The position numbers were made by a program, and so were the translations under genes. 32,717 nucleotides of DNA from Chloroflexota bacterium (GTDB lineage Bacteria > Chloroflexota > Limnocylindria > Limnocylindrales > CSP1-4). The DNA lies in assembly GCA_029778235.1 (NCBI GenBank), contig JAKOQS010000138.1, positions 1 through 32,717 on the forward strand. Direction: 5' to 3'. Under the pieces are notes generated by a model. The model was not told the DNA's origin. It saw only the letters and a list, made by a program, of their open reading frames with translations, and did not search any database. Positions 17,541-24,863 of this stretch are shown here, piece by piece (positions within the stretch are counted from its first letter, which is position 1; the number at the start of each line of letters is the position of its first letter).

Positions 17541-17701
17541 CCACGCCGACGCGCGAGGCGGCACTGATCGGCGCCCGGCGGACGCCGCTCCTCGGCGGCG
17601 GCCCCTGCTCGCGCTGCGCCCGGCCCCCACCGCGTGCGGGTCGCCGCCCGCCGACCGCCGCGTCCACCGTCGCACCCCGGGCATGGTGGCGTGAGAGGGG
17701 G

Positions 17702-19552
17702 TCATCGCGCCTTCGTCGCAACCTCGTCGGCAAGGCGGTCCGCGAGGTCGGCCCAAGCGACACCCGGCTCCTGCGCGCCGGACCTGCTGCGGACGGCGAC
17801 CGCCCGCGCCTCGACCTCGCGGTCGCCGAGGACCAGCATGTACGGGACCTTCTGCTCCTGCGCGAGCCGGATCTTGTTCTGCATGCGGCCGTCGGAGGCG
17901 TCCACCTCCACGAAGAGCCCCCGCGCGCGCAGGAGTGCCGCCAGCTCGTTGCCGGCCTCGATGTGCCGGTCCGCGATCGGGATCACGACGGCCTGGACCG
18001 GGGCCAGCCACAGAGGGAAGGCGCCGCCGTAGTGCTCGACGAGGATCCCGATGAACCGCTCGAGCGAGCCGTAGATGGCCCGGTGGATCGCGATGGGGCG
18101 CCGAGGCTGTCCATGCTCGTCGATGTACGTCAGGTCGAAGCGTTCGGGCAGCATCATCAGGTCCACCTGGATGGTGGCCGTCTGCCACGATCGGCCCAGG
18201 GCATCCTCGATCTGGACGTCGATCTTCGGCGCGTAGAACGTGCCGTCCTTCGGCTTGAGCGTGTAGTCGATCCCGGCCCGGTCGAAGGCCTCGCGGATGT
18301 AGCCCTCCGCACGCTCCCAGACGACCGGGTCGCCGAGCGCCTTGTCCGGCTTCGTGGCGAACGTGTAGCGCGGCTCGAGCCCGAACCACCCGTACACCTC
18401 GGTGATCTCGCCGAGGAGCCCCTCGATCTCGTCCGCGAGCTGGTCCGGGCGGACGTACACGTGGGCGTCGTCCTGGATGAAGTGACGCACCCGGGTGAGC
18501 CCCGACAGCGTCCCCGACAGCTCGTTGCGGTGGAGCCTGCCGAACTCCGAGAAGCGCAGCGGGAAGTCCCGGTACGAGCGCAGGTGCGACCGGTAGATGA
18601 TCGTGCTCTCGGGGCAGTTCATCGGCTTGAGGCTGAAGAGCTGCCCCTCGGACTCCACGATGAACATGTTCTCGGCGTAGTTGTCCCAGTGCCCGGACTG
18701 CTGCCAGAGCCTCTGGGAGACCACCATCGGGGTCGCGATCTCCTGGTAGTCGCGCCGCGCCTGGACCTCCCGGATCGCCGCCTCGAGCGTGCGCCACACC
18801 CGCTGGCCCTTGGGGTGCCAGAAGGCGGACCCGGGGCTCACGTCGTGGAAGCTGAACAGGTCGAGCTCGCGACCGAGGCGGCGGTGGTCGCGCTTCTTCG
18901 CCTCCTCGCGTCGCCACAGGTAGCGGTCGAGGTCCTCCTGGCTCTCCCAGACCGTGCCGTAGATGCGCTGGAGCATCGGGCGCCCCTGGTCGCCCCGCCA
19001 GTAGGCGCCGGCCACGGCGAGGAGCCGGAACGGGCCGATCCGGCCGGTGCTCGCGACGTGCGGTCCCTTGCAGAGATCGCTGAACGGCCCGTGCTCGTAG
19101 AAGGAGGTCACCGGCGGCGCCTCGCCCGCGGCCCGCGCCTTCGCGGCGAGGTCGTCGAGGATCTCGACCTTGTACGCCTGGCCCCGGCCCTCCACGAGGG
19201 CGCGTGCGTCGTCGAACGACACCTCCCGGCGGACGAACGGGTGATCGGCGGAGACGCTCTCGCGCATCCGCTCCTCGATCGCCGCGAGGTCGTCGGGGGT
19301 GAGAGGGCGCGGCAGGTCGAAGTCGTAGTAGAAGCCGTCGTCGATGGCCGGACCGATGCCCAGGCGGGCGCCCGGGAAGAGGTCGAGGACCGCCTCCGCC
19401 ATCACATGGGCGGTCGAATGGCGCATCGCGTCGAGCTCGCTGTGCGCGCCCGCATCGAGAAGCTCGTCCGCCGACCCGCGTTCGGGGGCCTCGGGGATCA
19501 GCGCGTCCTCCGCGGCTCCCCCGCCCTGCTCCGCCGCCACTGCGTCCGACAT
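17702..19552 (-). CDS. thrS: Threonyl-tRNA synthetase lacking the TGS domain
   Basis: This class II synthetase charges tRNA-Thr. The 616 residues begin with a 40-residue Ala/Glu/Gly-rich stretch instead of the usual N-terminal TGS domain. The editing domain follows directly: MRHSTAHVMAEAV (HxxxH) and DLCKGPH (CxxxH). The catalytic core has the zinc ligands Cys in LKPMNCPES, His in QDDAHVY and His in IAIHRAIYGSLER, motif 2 around FGRLHRNELSG, and a C-terminal anticodon-binding domain (VQAVVIPIADRH onward). The ATG at 19552 has GGAGGG four bases upstream. A threonine T-box leader precedes it, so expression should rise when uncharged tRNA-Thr accumulates. infC follows after a gap with its own promoter. 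Confidence 0.95.
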   Translation of the reverse strand: MSDAVAAEQGGGAAEDALIPEAPERGSADELLDAGAHSELDAMRHSTAHVMAEAVLDLFPGARLGIGPAIDDGFYYDFDLPRPLTPDDLAAIEERMRESVSADHPFVRREVSFDDARALVEGRGQAYKVEILDDLAAKARAAGEAPPVTSFYEHGPFSDLCKGPHVASTGRIGPFRLLAVAGAYWRGDQGRPMLQRIYGTVWESQEDLDRYLWRREEAKKRDHRRLGRELDLFSFHDVSPGSAFWHPKGQRVWRTLEAAIREVQARRDYQEIATPMVVSQRLWQQSGHWDNYAENMFIVESEGQLFSLKPMNCPESTIIYRSHLRSYRDFPLRFSEFGRLHRNELSGTLSGLTRVRHFIQDDAHVYVRPDQLADEIEGLLGEITEVYGWFGLEPRYTFATKPDKALGDPVVWERAEGYIREAFDRAGIDYTLKPKDGTFYAPKIDVQIEDALGRSWQTATIQVDLMMLPERFDLTYIDEHGQPRRPIAIHRAIYGSLERFIGILVEHYGGAFPLWLAPVQAVVIPIADRHIEAGNELAALLRARGLFVEVDASDGRMQNKIRLAQEQKVPYMLVLGDREVEARAVAVRSRSGAQEPGVAWADLADRLADEVATKAR

Positions 19553-19574
19553 GTCGCCCTCCAGAGAATCGATG

Positions 19575-19605
19575 ACGCCCCTCGTCCCGACAGGACGAGA
19601 GGCGT
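19575..19605 (-). terminator. T-box terminator/attenuator hairpin before thrS
   Basis: A 13-bp stem (ACGCCTCTCGTCC with GGACGAGGGGCGT, one G-T pair) has loop TGTCG. It ends 12 bases before the GGAGGG ribosome-binding site of thrS. It overlaps the 3' half of the T-box antiterminator, so it should form only when tRNA-Thr is charged. Confidence 0.7.
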
Positions 19606-19785
19606 GCCTCCCGCGGTCCCACCCGCCTTCGCGACCACCCGGCGGGGGGATCGCGCTCTCGTGCCGCGCTAACGGGCGGACCCGGGCCGGTTCACCGGCC
19701 GCTCGCGGGTGGTGCCGCTCCGGGGGGTGGTCCGCCGCGGCTCACAGCCGACGACCGCGGCTCTCTGGGGCTCCCCGCCGACGGG
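19575..19785 (-). promoter_or_regulatory. T-box riboswitch (threonine), upstream of thrS
   Basis: Reading 5' to 3' on the minus strand: AGAGAG near 19766-19761 marks the Stem I region. GGACCAC carries the putative specifier ACC (Thr) at 19731-19729, followed by a purine as in known T-boxes. GGCCGG-TGAA-CCGGCC is a Stem III-like hairpin. The T-box core GGGTGGGACCGCG has its acceptor-binding TGGG bulge at 19621-19618. The antiterminator would form from CGGG/CCTG and GGGAGG/CCTCTC around that bulge. The alternative is a 13-bp hairpin at 19575-19605 (loop TGTCG) that uses the same CCTCTCGTCC strand. Mutually exclusive helices are the hallmark of the mechanism. There is no T-tract, so transcriptional or translational output is uncertain. 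Confidence 0.85.
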
Positions 19786-19812
19786 CGTGTCCCGCTCGAC
19801 GCGTTCCGATCA

Positions 19813-19889
19813 TGGTGGGCGGTAGAGGACTTGAACCTCTGGCCTCATGCATGTCAAGCATGCGCTCTAACCAACTGAGCTAACCGCCC
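19813..19889 (-). tRNA. tRNA-Val (anticodon GAC)
   Basis: A complete cloverleaf: acceptor GGGCGGT/ACCGCCC, D arm GCTC..GAGC, anticodon stem CATGC/GCATG with loop TTGACAT (anticodon GAC, Val), T arm AGAGG-TTCAAGT-CCTCT, discriminator A, and an encoded CCA (19815-19813). It lies just upstream of the thrS T-box on the same strand, with no clear promoter in between, so the two may be co-transcribed and separated by processing. Confidence 0.95.
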
Positions 19890-19901
19890 GATGCGCACGG
19901 G

Positions 19902-19907
19902 AGGATA
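19902..19907 (-). promoter_or_regulatory. -10 element for tRNA-Val
   Basis: TATCCT on the minus strand lies 12 bases before the mature tRNA 5' end, and is identical to the hexamer before the YbaK-type gene. No -35 hexamer is recognisable. Confidence 0.5.
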
Positions 19908-19994
19908 CCACCGACGGGCACCGGGCGGCGGGACGGAGGGCGGGAGCCTTCCCCGCCCCGCCGCGGCCGGCCCGCCCGCCAGGGTGCCCCGCGA

Positions 19995-20480
19995 TCAGCC
20001 CGCCCCCGGCTCCTCGGCCACGGTCACGTCGGCGACCTGGGCGCCGGTGGCCGCCACGAGGTCGCGCGGAGCGAGGTGCACGTTCACGCCACGGGCGCCC
20101 CCGCCGATCGCGACGAGGCGGCGATCGGCGATCGAGGCGTCCGCGATCACGGGCCACGCACGCGACGCCCCGAACGGCGTGATCGCGCCACGCCGGTAGC
20201 CGGTGACGGCGTATGCCTCCTCCTCGTCGGGAAGGGAGAGCCGGCTCACGCCCAGGAGCGCCCGGAGCTTCGGCCAGTCGAACCGACGGCCGCCGGGCAC
20301 CAGGACGAAGAGGTAGTCGTCGTCGCCGCGCCGGACGACGATCGTCCGGAGGAGCGATGCGAGGTCGATCCCCTGGAAGGCGGCGCTCTCCTCGGCGCTG
20401 CGGGCGACCTCGGTCCGGACCACCGTGAACGGGATCCCGAGGGCCGTGAGGGCGTCGATCGCCGGCGTCGAAGGGTCCAT
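19995..20480 (-). CDS. YbaK/EbsC-type aminoacyl-tRNA deacylase
   Basis: This 161-residue protein belongs to the YbaK/ProX/EbsC superfamily, single-domain trans-editing factors that hydrolyse mischarged tRNAs such as Cys-tRNA-Pro or Ala-tRNA-Pro. The pattern IDALTALGIPFTVVRTE, the LLRTIVVRR segment with the family's conserved basic position, and the ITPFG motif (G..PFG) near residue 112 support this. The exact substrate cannot be read from the sequence. The ATG at 20480 has TATCCT ending eight bases upstream and no ribosome-binding site, so it is probably leaderless. It is divergent from the LiaF-like gene. Between its stop and tRNA-Val (19890-19994) I see only the tRNA promoter. Confidence 0.85.
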   Translation of the reverse strand: MDPSTPAIDALTALGIPFTVVRTEVARSAEESAAFQGIDLASLLRTIVVRRGDDDYLFVLVPGGRRFDWPKLRALLGVSRLSLPDEEEAYAVTGYRRGAITPFGASRAWPVIADASIADRRLVAIGGGARGVNVHLAPRDLVAATGAQVADVTVAEEPGAG

Positions 20481-20488
20481 GGGCCCGG

Positions 20489-20494
20489 AGGATA
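20489..20494 (-). promoter_or_regulatory. -10 element for the YbaK-type gene, predicted leaderless
   Basis: TATCCT on the minus strand ends eight bases before the ATG at 20480, placing the expected transcription start at or beside the start codon. Confidence 0.55.
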
Positions 20495-20533
20495 CGGCAC
20501 GGGAGGCACCTTCCCGTCGCCGGGGCGCCGTCC

Positions 20534-20539
20534 TACGCT
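20534..20539 (+). promoter_or_regulatory. possible -10 element for the LiaF-like gene
   Basis: TACGCT with a weak TTCCCG 17 bases upstream (20511-20516) would give a leader of about 40 bases containing the GGGAGGA ribosome-binding site of the LiaF-like gene. Confidence 0.35.
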
Positions 20540-20586
20540 TCTCCCGGCAGGGCCCGCGGCGTGCGGGCGCGACGGGAGGACGGTCG

Positions 20587-21365
20587 GTGGCTGGCTCCGT
20601 GGGTGGACCGCGCGGCGGACCCGGGTGGCTCGCGCTCGCCGCCGGGCTCGTGCTCGTGCTCGTCGGCGGCGCGGCGCTGCTCCTGTCGTTCGGGGCGATC
20701 GCATCGATCACCACCGCGATGCTCGTCGCGATCGGCCTCGTGGTCGCGGGGGCCCTCGTGCTCGCCTGGGCGGTCGTCCCGCGGCGCCGGCAGCCCACCA
20801 GCGTCGCCGTGGAGCGGCAGGACGCGCGCTGGATGAACCTCGTCCTCGCGTATGGGGGCGGCCGGCTCGACTTCGTCGCGGGCCCGCCGGGGGCCCCCTC
20901 GTCTCGGCGTGGTCGGACCACGCTGACATCCGCCTCGGCGTCGAGCGGACCGGTGACGAGGCGCGCGTCCGCCTCGCGCGGGACGTCTCGGGCTGGGACC
21001 CCTTCGGCGCCGGTACGTGGCGGGTCGAGGCAGCGGCCGACCTTCCCGTCGCGGTCGAGCTCCAGGCGGGCGCGGGCCGGTTCGACCTCGACTTCTCGGC
21101 GTGCCGGGTCGCGTCCGCGGCGCTGTTCGTCGGCGCGGCCGAGGTCCGATGTCGGGTGCCGGTGCCGTCGGGCGAGGTCAGGATCCGCGTGGAGGCTGGC
21201 GCTGCCTCGATCCGCCTGGAGGTCCCGCCCGGCGTCGCCTACCGGGTACGCACCGAGGGGCTCGTCACTCGATCCGGCATCCTCGACAGCCCTGGATACG
21301 ACGCCGCGGCCGACCGTCTCTCGATCGAGATGACCGGCGGCGCCGCGAGCCTGACTGTCGCCTGA
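20587..21365 (+). CDS. LiaF-like two-helix membrane protein, interrupted by a frameshift
   Basis: The GTG at 20587 follows GGGAGGA by six bases. The first frame encodes two membrane helices (about residues 14-34 and 43-64) and the start of an extracytoplasmic or cytoplasmic beta domain (WMNLVLAYGGGRLDFVAG). At the G5-C5 run (20889-20898) the coding signal moves back one base. The second frame continues with VSAWSDHADIRLGVE and several short beta repeats (VELQAGAGRFDLDFSACRV, VRIRVEAGAASIRLEVP) to the TGA at 21365. The tail resembles the toast-rack C-terminal domain of LiaF and related envelope-stress proteins. Restoring one base gives about 259 residues. A missing base in a homopolymer run is the simplest explanation; a true pseudogene or ribosomal slippage are alternatives. 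Function is tentative. Confidence 0.7.
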
Positions 21366-21368
21366 GCG

Positions 21369-22391
21369 TCAGGCCGGGTCGTCGAGGAGCCCGGCGAGCC
21401 CCACGTGGTCGAGTCCCGCGGCGAGGCCGAGCGAGAGCGCCGCGCGCGCCTTCGGACCCGTGAGACGGCCGGCGAGGATGGCCCCGGCGCGCGCCCACGT
21501 CGCGCCGCCGCCCGGGAACGCATAGCCCGTCGTCACGCGACCCCCCGGCACCCGCGACGCGAGCACGACGACGACGCCCGCCGCCATCGCGCGCTCCGCG
21601 GCCGCCAGCAGCGACGGGTGGGTGTTGCCCGCGCCCGTCGCCTCGACCACGATCCCCCGCGCGCCGGCCGCGACGAACGCATCGATGGCGGATCCGTCCA
21701 GCCCGATCGCCGCGACGGCCAGGCCGACCGGCGGGACCGGTCCGAGGGCCGCGGGCACGGTGCGTCGCGCGATGCGGTGCCGGAGGAGATGTGCCCGGCC
21801 GCCCTCCACGCGCCCGAGCGGTCCCGTGTCCGGGCTCGCGAACGCGTCCACGGCCGAGGTGTGCATCTTCACCACTGCGTCCGCGGCGTGCACCTGGCCC
21901 CCGAGGACGATGACGCAGCCGGCGCCGGCGAACGCGACGGACCCGGCGACGGCGAGCGCGTCACGCAGGTTCGCCGGCCCGTCCGCGCCGGGCGCGTCGG
22001 AGGTGCGCATCGCCCCCGTCACGACGAGCGGCCGTGCGTCCTGCCATACCAGGTCGTACGTGAACGCAGCCTCGTCCATCGTGTCGGTCCCCTGGACGAC
22101 GACGGCGCCCGCGAGCCCCGGATCGGCGGCGAGGCCGTCGGCGGCGGTCCGCGCGATGCGCAGGAGATCGTCGAAGGAGAAGTGGCTCGCGGGCGTCCGG
22201 CCCATGTCGACCACCCTCGGCGCGGGGAGGCCGCCGGTCCCGGCCCCCACGGTCGCGATGAGGGCCTCGCCGCCGAGCGCCGGCGTCGCGCCGCCCGCGG
22301 CGGGGTCCACCGTCATCGAGATCGTCCCACCCGTGAAGACGACGAGGGCGCGGCCGGGCATCGGTCTGGCAGCGGAGGGCTCGCTCGTCAC
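21369..22391 (-). CDS. Asparaginase family amidohydrolase
   Basis: This 340-residue member of the L-asparaginase/Glu-tRNA(Gln) amidotransferase-D superfamily hydrolyses asparagine (possibly glutamine) to the acid and ammonia. The nucleophile motif FTGGTIS carries Thr20 and Thr23. The second motif VVQGTDTMDE carries Thr102-Asp103, with Asp106 where many members have Glu. VTGAMR and the VVKMHTSAVDAF segment also fit the family. There is no signal peptide, so it should be cytoplasmic. The GTG at 22391 lies 13 bases after the MFS stop; an ATG at 22361 is a possible shorter start just before the conserved strand. It is the last gene of the long minus-strand operon and convergent with the LiaF-like gene (3-base gap). 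Confidence 0.9.
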   Translation of the reverse strand: MTSEPSAARPMPGRALVVFTGGTISMTVDPAAGGATPALGGEALIATVGAGTGGLPAPRVVDMGRTPASHFSFDDLLRIARTAADGLAADPGLAGAVVVQGTDTMDEAAFTYDLVWQDARPLVVTGAMRTSDAPGADGPANLRDALAVAGSVAFAGAGCVIVLGGQVHAADAVVKMHTSAVDAFASPDTGPLGRVEGGRAHLLRHRIARRTVPAALGPVPPVGLAVAAIGLDGSAIDAFVAAGARGIVVEATGAGNTHPSLLAAAERAMAAGVVVVLASRVPGGRVTTGYAFPGGGATWARAGAILAGRLTGPKARAALSLGLAAGLDHVGLAGLLDDPA

Positions 22392-22404
22392 GGAAGGCCG
22401 CGGC

Positions 22405-23925
22405 TCAGAGGACGCCGGGCGGGTCGCCGACGTGCGTCGCCGGCGGCGATCCGGCGGGCGGTGTCCGCCGCCAGACCACCGACGCGATCCCCGCGACGCC
22501 GATGATCACACCCAGGCTGACGATGACCGTCGTGGACCCGATCAGGTCGCTGATCGGGCCGACGATGATGATCGGCACGAAACTCGCGATCGACACGAGC
22601 AGGTTGAGGACGCCGAAGACACGCCCCCGGACGTCCTCGGGGATGTCCTCCTGCAGCTGCGTCTGGGCCGGGATCGCAACCACCGAGTACGCGACCCCTG
22701 CGAGGAAGGCGATGACCACGACGATCGCGAGGAGCGAGACGTTGAGGCTGGGCGGCAGGTCGATCCGCGACTGGAGATTCTGGATCGCCGTCGCGATCGG
22801 TCCGGCGACGGCGAGGAGGAGGAGCAGGACGCCGAGCGACACGAGGCCGGTCTCGATGAGCCGGCGCCGAGGGAACAGACGCGCATAGCTGTTGAGGAAG
22901 AGGACGCCCGTCACGACGCCGGCGCCGAGCGGCAGCACGACGACGACGAAGTCCTTCGGGGCTAGGCCCAGGTTCGTCGTCGCGAAGTCCGGACCCAGGA
23001 CGCCGAGGACGCCGATGAGCGAGGCGCCGATGCCGAGGTACAGGAGCGACCAGGCGACGACGCGGTTCGAGCGGATGTACGCGACGCCTTCGCGCAGCTG
23101 GTCGAGCGTCTGCCGCGCCGCCTCGCCGACCTGGTGCCCGACGCCGGCCTTCGTCGTCGCCGCGCGCTGTCCGGCCGCGGCGAGGCCTTCGTCGACGGCG
23201 ATGCCCGGCACCTCCGGCGTGGCTCGCGCGACCTGCGCCTCGGCGAGCTCCAGCGCGTCCTCCTCCGGGTGCTCGCCGGCGGCCGCGGCGCGGGCGGCGA
23301 GCTCCTTCGATGACGGCAGCGTGAAGCAGAACGCCGCCGCGACGAGGTAGAAGGCGGCGACGACGATGATGAGGACGTTCGGCCCGGCCACGGTGACGAC
23401 GAGCGGTCCCAGCAGCGCGAACCCGACCGCGAACGCGGCGTTCACGGTGAGCGTGAACAGTCCGTTCGCCGCCACGAGCTGGCTCCGGGGGACGAGCCGC
23501 GGGAGCATCGACAGCTCGGTCGGCGCGAAGAAGGTCGTCACGATCGAGACGAAGATGTTCAGGCCGAACAGCAGGACGATGTTCGTGTCCACGAGCACCA
23601 TGACGCCGAACGCCGCCGCGCGCAGGAGGTTCGTCGCCACGAGCATGAGCCTGCCATCCACGCGGTCGACGAAGACGCCGGCGATCGCCGAGAAGATGAC
23701 CGCCGGCACGAGGAAGGTGAGGAGCAGGAACGAGACCGCCGAGCTCGACCCGGTGAGCTCGAACACGAGGACGGTGAGGCCGTAGACGACCATGTTCCCG
23801 CCGACCTGGGTCGCCACCTGCGACAGCCAGAGCAGGAGGAACGCCCGATTGGCGAGGACGGAGAAGGCGCCCCCTCCCTCGCCGGGAGCGCCCTCGCCTC
23901 GCGGCGCGGCCACGGCAGTGCTCAC
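22405..23925 (-). CDS. MFS transporter
   Basis: This 506-residue major facilitator has about 12 membrane segments. The first is FLLLWLSQVATQVGGNMVVYG, with the family's small-residue-rich helices and the charged loop DRVDGRLML between helices 2 and 3. The best resemblance is to the EntS/MFS_3 group of exporters, but no substrate can be assigned. Between helices 6 and 7 there is an unusually long Ala/Glu-rich cytoplasmic loop of about 85 residues. The GTG at 23925 overlaps the DUF951 stop as GTGA. Confidence 0.88.
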   Translation of the reverse strand: MSTAVAAPRGEGAPGEGGGAFSVLANRAFLLLWLSQVATQVGGNMVVYGLTVLVFELTGSSSAVSFLLLTFLVPAVIFSAIAGVFVDRVDGRLMLVATNLLRAAAFGVMVLVDTNIVLLFGLNIFVSIVTTFFAPTELSMLPRLVPRSQLVAANGLFTLTVNAAFAVGFALLGPLVVTVAGPNVLIIVVAAFYLVAAAFCFTLPSSKELAARAAAAGEHPEEDALELAEAQVARATPEVPGIAVDEGLAAAGQRAATTKAGVGHQVGEAARQTLDQLREGVAYIRSNRVVAWSLLYLGIGASLIGVLGVLGPDFATTNLGLAPKDFVVVVLPLGAGVVTGVLFLNSYARLFPRRRLIETGLVSLGVLLLLLAVAGPIATAIQNLQSRIDLPPSLNVSLLAIVVVIAFLAGVAYSVVAIPAQTQLQEDIPEDVRGRVFGVLNLLVSIASFVPIIIVGPISDLIGSTTVIVSLGVIIGVAGIASVVWRRTPPAGSPPATHVGDPPGVL

Positions 23926-24161
23926 GCGGTCTCCTCGCCGGGGAAGGCGGCGGGCCGCTCGACGAACGCGATGCGCCGCTCGAGCTCGCGACGATCGACC
24001 ATGAGGCGCCGTTCGCAGGTCAGGCAGGTGATCCCGATGTCGGCGCCGACCCGCACGACCCGCCACTCCCGCCCGCCGCACGGGTGCGCACGCCGGAGCC
24101 GGACCACATCCCCGGACGCGAGCGCGAGGGGGGGCGGTCCGGCCGGAGGGTGGGGATCCAT
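23922..24161 (-). CDS. DUF951 family protein
   Basis: This 79-residue protein matches the small DUF951 family by its core GDVVRLRRAHPCGGREW followed by VVRVGADIGITCLTCERRLMV. Cys in HPCGG and the later CxxC pair suggest metal binding. Function is unknown. In Firmicutes members often lie near mechanosensitive-channel or YchF genes; here it sits between DUF881 (15 bases upstream) and an MFS gene (four-base overlap). The Pro-rich first 15 residues are not part of the family core. Confidence 0.85.
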   Translation of the reverse strand: MDPHPPAGPPPLALASGDVVRLRRAHPCGGREWRVVRVGADIGITCLTCERRLMVDRRELERRIAFVERPAAFPGEETA

Positions 24162-24176
24162 CGGGGGGTCAGGCTA

Positions 24177-24863
24177 TCAGAGCCGGGGCGTGCCATGGGC
24201 GGGCACCAGGACGCGATCGCTGCCGGGCAGCTCGATCCGCGTCGCGGGCGTGACCGTGATCACGATGGCCGGGTCCGTCGCCGCGAGGAGGGCCACGATC
24301 CCGCCGGCGCGCGTGAGCGCTCCTGCCAGCGCGGTCGGGTCTCCCAGGGCGCGGATGGTGACGACGGGCCCGGCGCGTGCGCCGTCGACCGACACGGCCC
24401 CCGGCTCGCCGGCGGGGACCGTGCCGGCCACCACCCGGACATCCCCGACGGCCAGCGCCTCCGCGCCGGCGTTGCGCAGCTCGTTGAGCACATCGCCCAC
24501 GGCCGCCCCCGAGACCGGCCCGGAGATCTCCACGCTCACCCCGCTGCCGATCGCCGGGTCGGAGCCGGCCCACGCCCGGTCCCGTGCGATCTCGTTGCGG
24601 AGCTGCAGCGCCGTCTGCTGACCGCTGCCCGCCGCCGACTGCACCCGGGCGAGCTGGGTCTGGAGCGTCGCGACCTCCGCCCGGAGCTGGTCGTTGCGGG
24701 TGTTGAGGTTCGCGACCAGGAGCGTCAGGTCCTGCGACGCGAGCCGGTCCACGCCGGTGCCCGCCTGCTGCGAGCGGAACTGGACGACGAGCAGGAAGCC
24801 GAGGATCAGGAGGACGGCCGCCATCGCCAGCTGGCCGCGGCGCGTCGCGAGGCCCATCGTCAC
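24177..24863 (-). CDS. DUF881 family membrane protein (second copy)
   Basis: This 228-residue protein has one N-terminal membrane helix (about residues 12-29), a coiled coil (about 40-85) and the DUF881 domain. That domain carries the SGVSVEISGP strand and the VLNELRNAGAEALAV helix-strand. DUF881 includes B. subtilis YlxW/YlxX and the mycobacterial proteins flanking the DUF1290 gene, all near cell-division genes, but its biochemical role is unknown. The GTG at 24863 overlaps the stop of the preceding DUF881 gene (GTGA). The domain is more divergent than in the first copy. Confidence 0.85.
   Translation of the reverse strand: MTMGLATRRGQLAMAAVLLILGFLLVVQFRSQQAGTGVDRLASQDLTLLVANLNTRNDQLRAEVATLQTQLARVQSAAGSGQQTALQLRNEIARDRAWAGSDPAIGSGVSVEISGPVSGAAVGDVLNELRNAGAEALAVGDVRVVAGTVPAGEPGAVSVDGARAGPVVTIRALGDPTALAGALTRAGGIVALLAATDPAIVITVTPATRIELPGSDRVLVPAHGTPRL

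Noticed and set aside
20889-20898. Programmed -1 ribosomal frameshifting at GGGGGCCCCC
   Set aside because: The codons GGG GCC CCC do not fit a standard X XXY YYZ slippery heptamer, and I see no clear pseudoknot just downstream. A missing base is simpler, so slippage is kept only as an alternative.
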